Assembly (NCBI GenBank): GCA_013180625.2
Contig: SNVD02014787.1
Coordinates: 29,895 to 93,894, forward strand
Length of the DNA stretch: 64,000 nucleotides
Reading direction: 5' to 3'
Origin: Boswellia sacra
Lineage: Eukaryota; Streptophyta; Magnoliopsida; Sapindales; Burseraceae
The first letter of the stretch is position 1, and each line of letters opens with the position of its first letter. Position numbers and translations under genes: made by a program. Positions 10,902-21,800 of the stretch are shown piece by piece. The notes under the pieces were generated by a model, which saw nothing but the letters and a program-made list of their open reading frames with translations, was not told the DNA's origin and made no database searches.

Positions 10902-11457
10902 TGTTGGATGAGAAACTGGGATAACTAGTAAGATTAATACTTGAAGCCATGTCATCAAGAAGTAGTAATTTTCTTTATTTTAAAAGAATATATATTTTTT
11001 ATCCTAAGTGGTGGCTTGATTTTTGATCGACAAAGACTTTACTCTCACTCTCAGTGTTAAGATCTTGTGGTTGACCAGATAATTCTATAATGAACGCCCA
11101 ACTTGGTCGACAATTTACATGTAATCAATTTCACCATAAGAGGTGTTGCAGGAAGAAAATTAATAGAATAATAAAGGCTAAAGCTTCTCTCTAGGTGTTC
11201 TCCAAGTAAGATGCATCTTGTCTAATTGTCTCACCAATTCCCTTACAAGATTCCAAGTGTCTCCTAAAAGAACCTTTTTGTTCTCCAAGTGTCTCCATGG
11301 GTTTTAGCTAGGTGTGATCACCAACTCCTTTGCATGTAATAAGGTGTCACTCCTACATCATGCATGGTAACACCTATACAAGAATTACTCATATAAATAG
11401 GCTCCTTTGCTTCAAATCAAGGTTTAAGAACTCTCTAACTCCTAAAAAACTTTACAC

Positions 11458-11488
<31 letters not shown>

Positions 11489-11760
11489 ATCTCTCCCTGG
11501 TCGATCAGATATTTCTCTCTGTATTTCGATCTTTGACTTGAGCGTTAGAAGATTATCGCTGGCAACACCACTGGCACCTCTGACCTTTGTTTTCTCTTTG
11601 TGTCCAAATCATTTACACCACTAGAGCCTCGATTGACCAAATTATAGCAACCATCTTGATGAACATGTGACCCAAAATTCTCTGCTTTCACCCTCCTTCT
11701 CTATTTTCCTCATTTTCCCTCTTGTTAAGTCAGATCTTCCACAACAAATACAAATTTTAT
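10902..11760 (+). repeat. Probable old gypsy-type LTR relic
   Basis: From 'tgttggatgag' near 10902 to about 11760 the sequence reads like a plant gypsy LTR. It has a leader ending in a (TC)n tract (11461-11488), then 'ttgacttgagcgttagaagattatcgctggcaacacc', a phrase pattern common in such LTRs. No second LTR or reading frame is in view. The boundaries are guesses. Confidence 0.4.
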
Positions 11761-11828
11761 TGGTGAGTTGGAGTTCAACTGATTTTCGACATCAATAATA
11801 TGTTAGATCACAGAAAAGGATGTCAATA

Positions 11829-12430
11829 GAAATCTGAACCCTATAGCTCATTGATAGGAAATTTTGTCGAGTACTTATTGCAAAATTGAAAGGCTTGACT
11901 TTAAAAAATTAAAAAGGAAGTTAAGAAAATTATTATTATGCTAGAAAATTTTGTCAAAGGAAATCTGAACTATATAGGTCCCTGATAGGAAATTTTGTTA
12001 GGCTGGCTTAGTGCCAAATGTAACATATTGGAAAAATGAAAAGCTTGACTTTACACAATTAAAAAGGAAGTTAGGAAAATTTTTATTATGCTAGAAAATT
12101 TTGTCAATAGAAATCTGAACCATATAGGTCGTTGATATGAAATTTAATCAAGCTAGCTTAGTGCCAAATATTACATATTGGAAAAATGAAAGGCTTGACT
12201 TTAAACAAATAAAAAGGATGATAAGAAAATTTTTATTATGCTGGAAAATTTTGTCAATAGAAATCTGAACCATATAAGTCATTGATATGAAATTTTGTCA
12301 AGCTGGCTTAGTGCCAAACGTTACATATTGGAAAAATGAAAGGCTTGACTTTAAACAATTAAAAAAGATGTTAATTTTTATTATGCTAGAAAGGTATGGG
12401 AATGGAAATATGAACCGTCAATATAGTTGT
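11829..12430. repeat. Four units of the ~150-bp module (array D)
   Basis: Four tandem copies carry 'gaaatctgaac.atatagg', 'aattttgtcaagctggcttagtgcc', 'aaatgaaaggcttgacttta' and 'tttttattatgctagaaa'. The 'gaaatctgaac' word starts at 11829, 11960, 12110 and 12260, with a partial fifth near 12405. The last spacings are exactly 150 bp. The array is related to those at 640, 18690 and 21420. Immediately right is a TATA-like 'tctatataaacg' (12479-12490) followed by an ATG near 12546, but no lasting frame. Confidence 0.8.
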
Positions 12431-13004
12431 TAATAGAAATACAATTGTTTGTTTAGAAATTTGGACGGCCCAAATTTTCTATATAAACGATGAAGAATGT
12501 CGGTTTAGGCTTGCATTCTTGCCATCATCGGGTTCTGGTTTCTCATGGATCTTGAAAACAAAGGACACTAGCTATCAGTAAGTGCGCTAGTGGGAGTGCC
12601 AATGTGGTCACTCCAATACTTATAAGTCAATATCTGAATAAGTATAAAACAACTGAAAATAAGCTAGTGTGAACTCAAATGAGTGAATTAGATAAGCTTA
12701 CTTAAGCTTAACTCCCCTTAGCTTACTGTTGGAGGTGGTATTTATAAGTGGGGGAGGTTGTTTGAAACTAAAATCTTAAAGTTGTAGACTGTTAGTTGAT
12801 TTTCAAGATGACTTTGACAACTAGCATCCACTGGACCATAATTTATTGAGATAATCATGGCGTAAGTGGTGTATCCACATAGAATCAAACCTTATCATGC
12901 CCCACTTCCCCCGATCTTAGGGATTATGATATGCGAATGCCACCTGTCTGCCATGTGGTGTTTATGACATGTATCCCAATATTTGAGCCTTGACTAATAG
13001 GAGA
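12431..13004. other. Unclassified interval
   Basis: Contains repeat-like text ('gtgcgctagtgggagtgccaatgtg') that looks retrotransposon-derived. No frame or paired end was found. Confidence 0.35.
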
Positions 13005-13376
13005 TAGAATAAAAGTTTCAATGACAATGGTCATACGAATAGGCCATGTCAATGAACCAGGATTCACTCAATCACCATGAAGATGATCAACTACAGTTCT
13101 ATCGGGAATTTATTCATATACAAGGAGAAGAACCTGCTGAATGTGACATGATGAGCAACCATAAAGGGAAACAAGATTTTTGTGGTGCAAATGTGTGAGG
13201 ATTTTAATTTTATTGTTGAACTGTTTAACCCTTGTGTAATTGTACTCATGTAGGCGCTCATATATATAGTAATTTCTTTTCTTCCTTTCTCTAACACATA
13301 TAGCAAATGAAAAGAAGCATATGATGTCGCTTATATTCATACCATAGCATACCGTTCCAAAGCCCTCCAACTCCAA
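13005..13376 (-). pseudogene. LRK10L-type receptor kinase fragment
   Basis: On the minus strand, pieces of a kinase N-lobe are readable in order: GFGTVCYG (glycine loop), RLHEYNYTRVKQFNN, ILTHLHHKNLVSLYGC, then LLLVYE, a stop codon where the family has Tyr, IPDRTVVDHLHGD, and after a frameshift LTWPIRMTIVIET. This matches the pattern of LEAF RUST 10 receptor-like kinase-like proteins (EQFMNEVEIL..LVTLYGC..LVYEYI). The segment that normally carries the ATP-binding Lys, between the glycine loop and the RLYE motif, is replaced by unrelated sequence. The fragment has at least one stop and one frameshift, and its upstream side is cut off exactly where the copia LTR begins (13379). It is a dead fragment. 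Confidence 0.8.
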
Positions 13377-13378
13377 GT

Positions 13379-14705
13379 GTTGGAAGTTTAAAAAGCTTGA
13401 GAGTTTCTTTAGGAATTAAAGTCCAAGTTAAATATAGGATTAGAGTTTATATTCCTAATTAATTTAGAAGTCATGTTAATATTAAGCATTAACATCTCTA
13501 GTTAGTTTTGGATTAGGATTAATTTTTTGGTTTATTTTAGAAAATTAGTATTCATGGTTCGAGTAGGATTAGAATTGAGTCTACCACATTAGTCCTTGTA
13601 ATTTGTCAATTTCATTAAGAAGAAATAGGAAGAATAAGAAGAATAAGAAGAGTAGTTAAGAGTTCACAATTTAATTTCTTCTTAATTATATTCTTGCGTT
13701 TGTTGGTTTTTCGGTTGAGTAATTGTTCTCTAACAAAGTGATATTAGAGTAAGTCAAATTCCAACAAAGTGGTATCAAAGCTAGGTTCGAAGTCTTGGGA
13801 GGAGCAATCTCAGAGCTAGGATGAAAAATCTCTGGCTAAGCTATCAAAGCTAGGTTGGAAGATCCTAGGAGAAGCCATCGAATTTAGGTTGGAAGATTCT
13901 AGGAGGAGCCATTAGAACTAGGCACAGTGTAAAGATCCAAAAAAGACCTACGAGAGAAACGGGTGTAAAGAGAGAGCCAGATAGAGTCGAGCCAAGAAAG
14001 GTCTCAAAGTCTATCAAAGCAAAGTTGTTAGAGCTAGGAAGAGCCTACCAGAGTTGGTCAAGCTAGTTAGAGCTTGTCAAAGTTGCCAGGAAGGTAGAGT
14101 TAAAGTTGCTAGTAAGGCAGAGTCAAGAAAATGATTGAAGATGGATCAAGAAATTCTCATATTTGATGGAAACAAGTACAACTTTGAGTATTAGAGAACC
14201 AATGGCAAGCCAAGTTTGAATATAAAGGTGTATGGGAGATTGAAAATCAAGGTTTTGAAGTATCGGCAAAACAAGCAACGTCAACGCAAGAACAAAAGGA
14301 AATTTTCGAAAAGATAGATTAGCATCAGTCGTTTTGAATAGGTGTTTAGAAATTTTTGTTATGGATTCTATGTATAGGAAACTTCGTGTTTTAATAGAAA
14401 CTAAAAAGGCCAGCTAAAGAGTTTTAGGATTATTTGATGAACACCTACAATGGTATTAAAGAAGAAAAATTTGAGAAAGAAAAAGATGAGCTTCTTTTGA
14501 ATAAAGAAGGAAAACAAGATAATTTTGAAGTGAACAATGAAGAGAGTTGTCAAGAAAAATTTACAGAAAACTTAGAGACAATTCAAAAAGAAGTTATAGA
14601 AAAATTTTCATCGCAGTTTGTCGTCTTCAAGGAACATTCACTGTCATCCGTCATCACAGTCCGACTGGAGAGTGAATTCTCACCTCAACCACCATTGGAT
14701 GGATC
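13379..14705 (+). mobile_element. Copia-type LTR retrotransposon relic (5' part)
   Basis: A probable LTR runs from 'tgttggaagttt' (13379) to 'ttctctaaca' (13735, 357 bp). It is followed by 'gtgatattagagt' and, 30 bp on, 'gtggtatcaaagc', both resembling an initiator tRNA-Met primer site. From about 14141 a copia-like gag start is readable (a DQEILIFDGNKYNFEYW-like pattern) but is broken by stops and shifts. An ORF of 92 codons at 14434-14712, rich in Lys and Glu, continues the decayed gag. The element ends at the MITE at 14706; no protease, integrase, reverse transcriptase or 3' LTR was found. Confidence 0.65.
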
Positions 14706-15046
14706 ATACTAAGGTACTGTTGATGTACCGATACATCAATTTTCAAATTTATGTAAAAGTTGTAAATGAATGTGTAAAAGTTGTAAATCAATATGTAAAA
14801 ATTGTAAATACAACTTTTATATACTTAGTTACAATTTATATAAATGAGTGTGTAAAAATTATAAATGAGTTTGTAAAGTTGTGTGTAAAGTTGTAAATGA
14901 ATTTGTAAAAGTTGTAAATATAACTTTTACACATTAATTTACAACTTTTACACACTTATTTATCACTTTTACACATTTATTTACAATTTTTACATAATTT
15001 AAAAGAGTGCAGCATCAATACATCAGTAGTACCGTAGCCACACCCC
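14706..15046. mobile_element. Fold-back MITE, copy 1
   Basis: The element is largely an inverted repeat. The left half repeats 'gtaaaagttgtaaatgaatg'-like words; the right half has their complements ('acttttacacatt'). Outer ends read 'ggtactgttgatgta' and, in reverse complement, 'ggtactactgatgta'. It is flanked by a 13-bp near-perfect direct repeat, cattggatggatc (14693-14705) and cattggatagatc (15047-15059). Two relatives lie at 15275 and 21020. No coding. Confidence 0.75.
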
Positions 15047-15274
15047 CATTGGATAGATCGAGATGCGCTCAACAAACTATCCTTCTTTGCCGATGTCAAA
15101 TTTCCACGAGATCACCTCCAAAAATCCAAATAAAGTTTCGTATACACTAGTTTGCCATTGCATTATAATGTTTTATAAATATTATATATGCATCTGCAAA
15201 TTAAATTCCCTGCTGGTGGGTTGTCTTTTAACTTAATAGTTTTTAACAGTTTCTCTACTTTTGTGTATAAGAGG

Positions 15275-15544
15275 GGTTTTGCATGATACATTAGATGTAG
15301 TGTACATCAATTTTTAAATTTGTATAAAAGTTATAAATGGGTATAAAAATTATAAATAAGTATATAAAAGTTGTATAAAAGTTATAAATGAGTATATAAA
15401 AACTGTAAAGTTGGTAAATGAGTATATAAAAGTTATAAAGTTGAAAATAAGTATATAATTTACAACTTTTATATACTCATTTATAACTTTTATACAATTT
15501 TAAAAATTGATATATCAATGCATCCGATGTATTGTGGTGTAACC
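15275..15544. mobile_element. Fold-back MITE, copy 2
   Basis: Same family as 14706-15046: left 'gtacatcaatttttaaatttgtataaaag', matched on the right by its inverse around 'aaaaattgatatatcaatgc'. Outer ends are 'ggttttgcatgatacatt' and 'ggttacaccacaatacat' (reverse complement). Short 'tgtataa' words lie on both sides (near 15264 and 15546) and may be a decayed target duplication. Confidence 0.7.
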
Positions 15545-15803
15545 TGTATAACAACAGTTGCTTGCAACAATTATTACAGTTTATGTTGTAATGGAGCATC
15601 TCTAGTCTTCAAACTTGTCATAATTTGTTAACTTCAAAAAAACAATACTATTCAAATACTCAATATCAATAATACAGGGAACTGAAGGGTAAGCCAAAAG
15701 AACGTATCAACTATACAGAGAACTGAAGAGCAAGCCAAAAGAAAGAAACATAATATGTGGTTTAGGGCTACATTGAGTGGAGTCTTCCAAGTAAACCGAA
15801 CAC

Positions 15804-18440
15804 TCAATTCCTATGTCCCCTTCTCCTACGAAATTTCGATTGCCGCTCGATGGACTTCACAATCCAATCGTGCCTTCTTGTGGAGAAGGCTACAAGAACA
15901 ACTACAATCATTAGTCCACTTCCATATCCTATTAGAACTGGTTTCCAACCAAATCCAAAAGGAGAAACTGAGCTTCCTTCATCTTTATCATGTGGTGCCT
16001 CAAAAATTTCACAAACTTCTGACAGCGGCTTTCCACACAATTCTGGATTCCTAACAAAAGAGCTATTCTCAAATGTATCAAATTGTTTTCCTTGTGGTAT
16101 GGGTCCCGTGAGATGATTATATGAGACATCAAGGAATCCAAGGAATGTGAGGTTTGCTAGTTGTTGCGGAATCTCTCCTGAAAGGTTGTTTTTAGAGAGG
16201 TCCAATGATTCTACCTGTGTTAGGTTGCCCAAAGATGATGGGATGCAACCTTGGAGATTATTGTTGGAGATGTTGAGAATGTGAAGCCCTTGTAATGTGG
16301 CAATTGATGCTGGAACCTCTCCGTTGAATCTATTACTTGAGAGAATTATGGCTGTTAGGGTATTTGAGATCTTTGGATACTCCATGTGCAGTCCTTTGTT
16401 ACTCATTTTCAAAGAGTAGTAAAACTTCGAGATTAATGACAAATCAAGATGTACAATGAAGGACCCATATATTGCACGAAAAAAATTGACTACAACTTGC
16501 TTTTGAGACAAATCATCTCGCATGTATACTAGCTCGCTTGCCTTGTCAATTTTCATGGCATTCCAACTCTCAAAGTATTTTGGTGGAAGATTACCTGTAA
16601 ATTCATTTTTGGACAAATCAATGATACGTAGTTTATGAAACCCAACATCAGTTTCAGGTTGCGTTATCATACCATGTAATTTGTTGGATTGCAGAATGAG
16701 AACCTGTAAGTCTGGAAGACTTCCCAACCAAGTGGGAAAAGTATCACTGATTTGATTATTTCCAAGATCGAGAAATTCCAGCTTTCTACAATTTGCCATT
16801 GATCTTGGAATTCTCCCATGTAATAGATTGTCGCTTAAATCAGTCATCCTCAAATTTGTTTCCTTCGTGAATTTTTCAGGAATACTCCCATGAAAGTAGT
16901 TGTTCTGTAATCCTAACACCGATAAGACTCCACTGAAATTTCCCAAACATTGAGGAAGTACACCGCTCAAGTTGTTATGAGACAAATCGAGAACACGAAG
17001 ATCATTCAAGTGGCATATCTGTAATCCAATGTCGCCAATCAGCTTATTGTTTGATACTCGGTAGAAAATGGTAGACACTGGAGGAACTGGGAGCAACCCT
17101 CGTAGTTTATTAGAGCTTAGGTCTAAAAGGGTCAGTTGAGTCCAAGGAAGAACAATAAGATTTTGGTCAAAACCTGTAAAAAGATTGTAAGAAAGGTTCA
17201 AGATTGCTAACGTGCCTACACTTACATTTAAGAACCATCCAGGTATTCTACCAGTTATCTTGTTAGAGGAAAGGTCGAGGGCCACCATTTGGTCTTGATT
17301 TTGTAGGAACTTTGGGAAACTTCTCAGGTCACATGAGCCCAATCCTATAACCTTCAGTTTTTGAAGACAAGTGTTGATGGTGTTTTTGGTGACCAACGAT
17401 AAATTGTTTGATGAGAGAGCTAACATATCTAAGGTCTTGAGCTTATGAAGGAACAATTCTAGCTCTATTGTACCACTCAAATTATTAGAGAAAAGGATTA
17501 GATGCTTAAGATTCTTGAGTGCGAAGATTGAGCTAGGAATAGAGCCTTGTAATTGATTTGATGAGAGATCCAGAACATTCAACTGGGTTAGGTTCCCAAT
17601 TTGAGGTGGGATAGAAGTTAGTTGATTAGACATGAGAATCAGGGTTGAAAGTTGATTGAGGTTCGTGAGCCAATATGGGATTGGACCAGTTAACTGGTTA
17701 TGACTCATTTTCAGTTCAGTAAGTTGTGTCAAGTTTCTAAGCCAAAAGGGAAACTCACCGACTAAGTCTAGGCCGGAAAGACCTAAATAAGTGAGCTTGG
17801 TTTGCTTAGCGATCCAAGAAAAAGAACTAGAATTTATGCCCGAAAAATTGTTAAAAGAAAGTTGCAGATAACTGAGCTGTGTAAGATTTCCAAGTAAAGA
17901 TGGTACTTCGCCAGAGAAATCACACCAAAGCATATCAAGTTCTTTTAAAGAAGCAAGATTTCCAATAGAAGTTGGCAAGTCACCTGAGAATTCATTATTT
18001 GAAAGGTTTAAATGACTGAGCTGGGTAAGATTACCAGATGGAATTGTTCCTGAAAAATGATTATCAGCAAGGCTAAGCCGTTGAAGATGGACAAGATGGA
18101 AGAGACTGCTGCTAGAGTTGATAGAACCACACAGGTAGCTACTTGCGAGATCAAGCTCGATCACATGACCAGTGTCTTCGTTGCATTTTATGCCATCCCA
18201 TGAGCAGCAGTCGCCTTTTCCTTGTTGCACCTTCCAGGAGGCAATCTTAGGAAAAGCATATGGAACTGTTGAAGCGGAACTGTTGATAATAAGTGATTTC
18301 TTGAATTCCAGCAAGGCAAAACGCTCATCTTCGTGGCAGAGTGATTGCACAGGGGAAGTGAAGTTAGCGAAGCTAAGACGAAATAATATTAGCATAGAAA
18401 GTATGTGCATTAAGAGGAAGAGATATATGGATAACACCAT
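15804..18440 (-). CDS. Receptor-like protein (LRR-RLP, Cf-9/Ve type)
   Basis: This is a single uninterrupted exon of 878 residues from ATG 18440; an ATG five codons upstream (18455) is in frame, but the downstream one starts directly at the hydrophobic signal peptide (MVLSIYLFLL.., about residues 1-25). Next come the LRR N-cap with DERFALLEFKKSL and the GDCCSWDGIKC cysteine motif (about 33-105), then a long run of extracellular plant-type LRRs (L..L.LS.N.F.G.IP) with many N-glycosylation sites. A non-LRR island lies near 623-702 (ESWNAMK..MSNKGL.MEY), then four LRRs, a C-cap with NPELCG (about 792-810), an acidic stretch (EAPHDKDEG), one membrane helix with a GYGSG motif (about 834-852) and a 26-residue basic tail without a kinase. 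Such proteins sit in the plasma membrane, usually sense microbial or apoplastic ligands, and signal through SOBIR1/BAK1-type kinases. The length is normal for the family and the gene looks intact. Its ligand cannot be told from sequence. Confidence 0.93.
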   Translation of the reverse strand: MVLSIYLFLLMHILSMLILFRLSFANFTSPVQSLCHEDERFALLEFKKSLIINSSASTVPYAFPKIASWKVQQGKGDCCSWDGIKCNEDTGHVIELDLASSYLCGSINSSSSLFHLVHLQRLSLADNHFSGTIPSGNLTQLSHLNLSNNEFSGDLPTSIGNLASLKELDMLWCDFSGEVPSLLGNLTQLSYLQLSFNNFSGINSSSFSWIAKQTKLTYLGLSGLDLVGEFPFWLRNLTQLTELKMSHNQLTGPIPYWLTNLNQLSTLILMSNQLTSIPPQIGNLTQLNVLDLSSNQLQGSIPSSIFALKNLKHLILFSNNLSGTIELELFLHKLKTLDMLALSSNNLSLVTKNTINTCLQKLKVIGLGSCDLRSFPKFLQNQDQMVALDLSSNKITGRIPGWFLNVSVGTLAILNLSYNLFTGFDQNLIVLPWTQLTLLDLSSNKLRGLLPVPPVSTIFYRVSNNKLIGDIGLQICHLNDLRVLDLSHNNLSGVLPQCLGNFSGVLSVLGLQNNYFHGSIPEKFTKETNLRMTDLSDNLLHGRIPRSMANCRKLEFLDLGNNQISDTFPTWLGSLPDLQVLILQSNKLHGMITQPETDVGFHKLRIIDLSKNEFTGNLPPKYFESWNAMKIDKASELVYMRDDLSQKQVVVNFFRAIYGSFIVHLDLSLISKFYYSLKMSNKGLHMEYPKISNTLTAIILSSNRFNGEVPASIATLQGLHILNISNNNLQGCIPSSLGNLTQVESLDLSKNNLSGEIPQQLANLTFLGFLDVSYNHLTGPIPQGKQFDTFENSSFVRNPELCGKPLSEVCEIFEAPHDKDEGSSVSPFGFGWKPVLIGYGSGLMIVVVLVAFSTRRHDWIVKSIERQSKFRRRRGHRN

Positions 18441-18535
18441 ATTGTCTGGACACACTATGTTTCTCTCTACGAGTTTAGGACAGGAAGGGAAGGAGGATTT
18501 TGTTGCTGGGAAAGCAGGGTAGAGGAATTGAGCTG

Positions 18536-18543
18536 CTTTTATA
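18536..18543 (-). promoter_or_regulatory. TATA box of the RLP gene
   Basis: On the minus strand 'cctataaaagcagc' gives a good TATA box (TATAAAAG) about 95 bp upstream of the chosen ATG. That leaves a leader of roughly 60-70 bases. Confidence 0.65.
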
Positions 18544-18599
18544 GGAAAAGAGAGTGACTCTCAACATTACCTTATTTTTAAACTTAATTATCACAACTT

Positions 18600-19167
18600 A
18601 TTCAGTTGAGGATGAGTTGTGACCACTTGAGTTTTGTCAGGTCACAGCATTACCTTCTTCTCTCAGCTCACCATGCAACTTTAATTCCCGCTTGAATTTG
18701 TCAATTAGAGTATTTGTCATTGATGGAAATATTTTGTCAAGCTAGTTTAGTGCCAAACGTAAGAGATGGGCAAAAGGCTTGACTTACTTAGCAAAAGGAA
18801 AGAGGAGTTTGGTTCTGAAATCAATAATGTTAAGAAACTTTTTAGGATAGGGATATCAATAGAAATCAGAACCAGGTAGGCCGTTAATAAGAAATCTTGT
18901 CATACTGACTGGTTCTGGTACCAAACGTTACTGATGAGAAAATTAAAAGGCTTGACTTTAGAAAAATGACGTTGAGAAAATTTTTATAAATGCTTGAAAG
19001 GGATGGCACCTATTTCTGAACAGTTAATATAGACGTTGTTACAAATACAAATGTTTGGTTCAGTTAGCTTAATGCCAAACATGAGACAACGGCAAAAAAG
19101 TACTCAACTGAACGAGTAGAAAGTGGCTTTGGTGCAATTTGCAGACAATACTATATATTATTGTTTG

Positions 19168-19211
<44 letters not shown>

Positions 19212-19635
19212 GTGAACCATCATAATATAATATTTATAATAAAAGATAAGAACAAAAATTAGAAATACATTCGTTGTGTGAATTATTTTAAATATTGATA
19301 TTACAAAAACAAAATATTACATTGCACATACTATATATTGCTTCCAAGTGGCATCTTAATGATAAAAAATTATTTAGAAATTTTTTTTTCTACACTACAT
19401 GATATTGTTGCCAATAACATCCTCAAGAATCTACATGTGCTTTCCATCCTTTGCAATTATTCAGGCCTCTGTAGCTCAAAAAATTTTACAATAATTTAGG
19501 CTTTTGTAATAGAAAAAATCAAAATTTGTGCTTAGATAATGTAAAAAAATAATTAAAAAATAAAATAATATTAACTGATATAATGTCTTCAAATTTATCC
19601 TAAAAAAAGTTGTAATCGACGTTCATTAATGACAT
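18600..19635. repeat. Duplicated RLP-upstream block, copy B
   Basis: This is the paralogue of the left-edge block (1-1578 plus 5414-5465). It lacks both the hAT-like relic and the LTR retrotransposon and so shows the ancestral arrangement. It contains the three-unit module array, a perfect (TTA)n run (19171-19211) and an AT-rich right part. It lies 5' of the minus-strand RLP gene, so at least part of it is probably promoter. Confidence 0.8.
18690..19160. repeat. Three units of the ~160-bp module (array B, RLP upstream)
   Basis: Core words start near 18736 ('gtcaagctagtttagtgcc'), 18899 ('gtcatactgactgg..accaaac') and 19058 ('gttcagttagcttaatgcc'), so the spacing is 163 and 159 bp. Between cores lie 'aaggcttgactt' and 'ttgagaaaatttttataaatgc'. 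The array sits about 150-620 bp upstream of the RLP TATA box. Confidence 0.75.
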
Positions 19636-21019
19636 TAAATTGACAGAACAAATCATAAAACGTAAAGTCTAATATTATCATTCCTCTGGTCAATTAAATT
19701 CGTATATTATTTTATTAGACCAATCTCATGAGACAATGATTCCACAAATTTGTTATGATTTTATTTAATAATGCTAGATACTGATTTGAAACAAAATTTT
19801 TAATTTAAAGTTGTATGACGTTTCTCATGAAATAAAAAAAAAGGGGAAGAAATCATTAGCAAAAATATATAACTAAATTGGAAATATAAGATAGAATTTT
19901 TGTTTTATGATCTATTGACATTATCTACAAAACGATATTCCAAAAAAAATTTACATAGCAAGAGAACGTGGAAGCAACACAAACCCACGAACTCTCATAA
20001 AATTATTAAAAGAATTCTCGGTAAAACTAGTTAATTTGATTTTCTTTTTATCTTTAATACTCGAGAAGGGAATCAGGTACAATACAATAAGCGACAATAA
20101 GAACAAAATAAGTAGTTACATATGATAAAGTTCAAAATTTTGTTTTAATAATTTATGAAAACCCGAAATTAAATACAAGAATTAATGATTTTAGCTACTC
20201 CTCTTCTTGACTTTTATTAGAATTTTACTAATTGAAATTATTTTCTCCAACATTTGGGTAACGCCATAATTCTTGCCACAATTAGGTGGGAGTACTTTTT
20301 TCTTTTTCTTTTTCTTTTTCCTTCCTGCTGGGCAAGCCTAGTAGAGAAATTGGGTTGCTTTTCGATGAAGCTAGTTGCTTTTCTAGGAAGCTTGTAAGAA
20401 AAATAAGCTGCTCATAACATCAATTATTATTATTGTTATTATTGAGTTTTGAAAAAGTTATTAAACGAATTGGTTATTGATTAAGGTTATGGGATTTAAT
20501 GGCGAGTTTAAATACTCAAGTTTAGAATAGATTCTTATCCTAATTACTATTAGTTTTAATTAGGTATAGTTGAGCTCAAATCAATCAATAATATTACCCT
20601 AGATAGAACTTTAACTTTATAAGACTGAATAAAAGATGATTTCTTCATATTTTAAATATAAGGATGTTCTCCTAATGTATTTCTGTCTTAAGCTTTTAAA
20701 GTTTTAAAGGCACGAAATCTTTACAATATTACATGCGTAAGATTTATTTACATAATTTGTTTCCCTAATAAATAATGAAGCCTCTTTTTTAACTTAGAAA
20801 AGAAAACTACAAAATAATCTCCATAGCGTTTACCGTAAAATTTAAATAAAAATATTATCATTATCAATAAAACACCACTGAGACATATATATGAAGCAAA
20901 ACAGTGAATAGCTGTGAAAATAGTAATTATAACTGTGCAAGACACATCTTTTTCCTTGTCAATATTGAATGCCATGTGGAGTTGAATTGATGCCGCAAAT
21001 TATGGAATTCATAAGTGAT
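19636..21019. other. Unannotated interval
   Basis: No convincing gene is seen. A 75-codon frame at 20748-20975 (minus) has a hydrophobic middle but no recognisable family. The stretch 20310-20400 ('cttcctgctgggcaag', 'ttgggttgctttt') faintly resembles the RLP leader and could be a very old duplicate. Confidence 0.4.
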
Positions 21020-21349
21020 GGCTACTTACTGGGTCATACTAGTACCGGTGCATCATTTTTCAAAATTTTTGTAAATTTAGTGTGAAAGTTGTAAATCTTT
21101 ATATAAAAATAGTAAATGTGAAAAAAAAAGTTGTAAATAAATAATTTTTCAAATTTACGACTTTTATATAATTATTTACAACTTTTACACTAATTTACGA
21201 AAAATTAAAAATAATTATACAATTTTTTATTTACAACTTCTTTTTTCATATTTACGATTTTTATATAAGAATTTATAACTTTTATATTAAATTTATAAAA
21301 ATTTAAAAAAATGATGCACCGGTACAACTGATGCATCGTAGCTAAAGCC
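21020..21349. mobile_element. Fold-back MITE, copy 3
   Basis: The inner ends are inverted repeats: 'gtaccggtgcatcattttt' on the left and its complement 'aaaatgatgcaccggtac' on the right. Further out are 'ggctacttact' and, in reverse complement, 'ggctttagctac'. The interior is near-palindromic and built of 'gtaaat' and 'tttac' words. It belongs to the same family as 14706 and 15275. No clear target duplication. Confidence 0.75.
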
Positions 21350-21419
21350 TTACTTCTCGGATAGTCACAATGCAATTCTTGTTAATTATCGATTGAAGCT
21401 GGCAAGAGTATTGTCGCTG

Positions 21420-21800
21420 TCGCTTTTGCCAATTGTCAAGCTGGCTTAGTGACAGACTTTGCTGCAAACAGAAAGTTATTTTGGTAGACGAAACGAGAAT
21501 GTTAGAAAATTTTTATTAAGCCGGAAAGGGATGGGAATGGAAATCTGAATCATTAATATTGTCGTAAAGACTAATGCAAATATTTTGTCAAGTTAGCGTC
21601 GTGCTAAACATGAGATATGGGCAAAGACTTGACTGAACAAGCGGAAAGTGACGTTACTGCAAACGATACAATGTTGCAGAGAAAATTTTTTTTCGCACGT
21701 AAATGTATTGGATCCAATAATTCGATGAAATATTTTGAGAGGCTAGTTGTACTGCCAAACGTAAGAGGTGGGCAAAAGACTTGACTTAATTTTGTTGACG
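21420..21800. repeat. Three units of the ~150-bp module (array C)
   Basis: Cores start at 21435 ('gtcaagctggcttagtg'), 21587 ('gtcaagttagcgtcgtgc') and 21737 ('gagaggctagttgtactgcc'), with 152- and 150-bp spacing. Between them are 'gggatgggaatggaaatctgaa' and 'gagatatgggcaaagacttgac', shared with the other arrays. No RLP gene is attached to this copy. Confidence 0.7.

Noticed and set aside
12479..12560. TATA-like box plus ATG after module array D, as a new gene start
   Set aside because: The frame from the ATG closes quickly and nothing downstream resembles a coding exon.
15755..16116. Plus-strand frames over the RLP 3' end
   Set aside because: They overlap the intact minus-strand RLP and its 3' UTR and have no family features.
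20748..20975. 75-codon minus-strand frame with hydrophobic core
   Set aside because: No family resemblance, AT-rich context and no promoter or splice support; likely chance.
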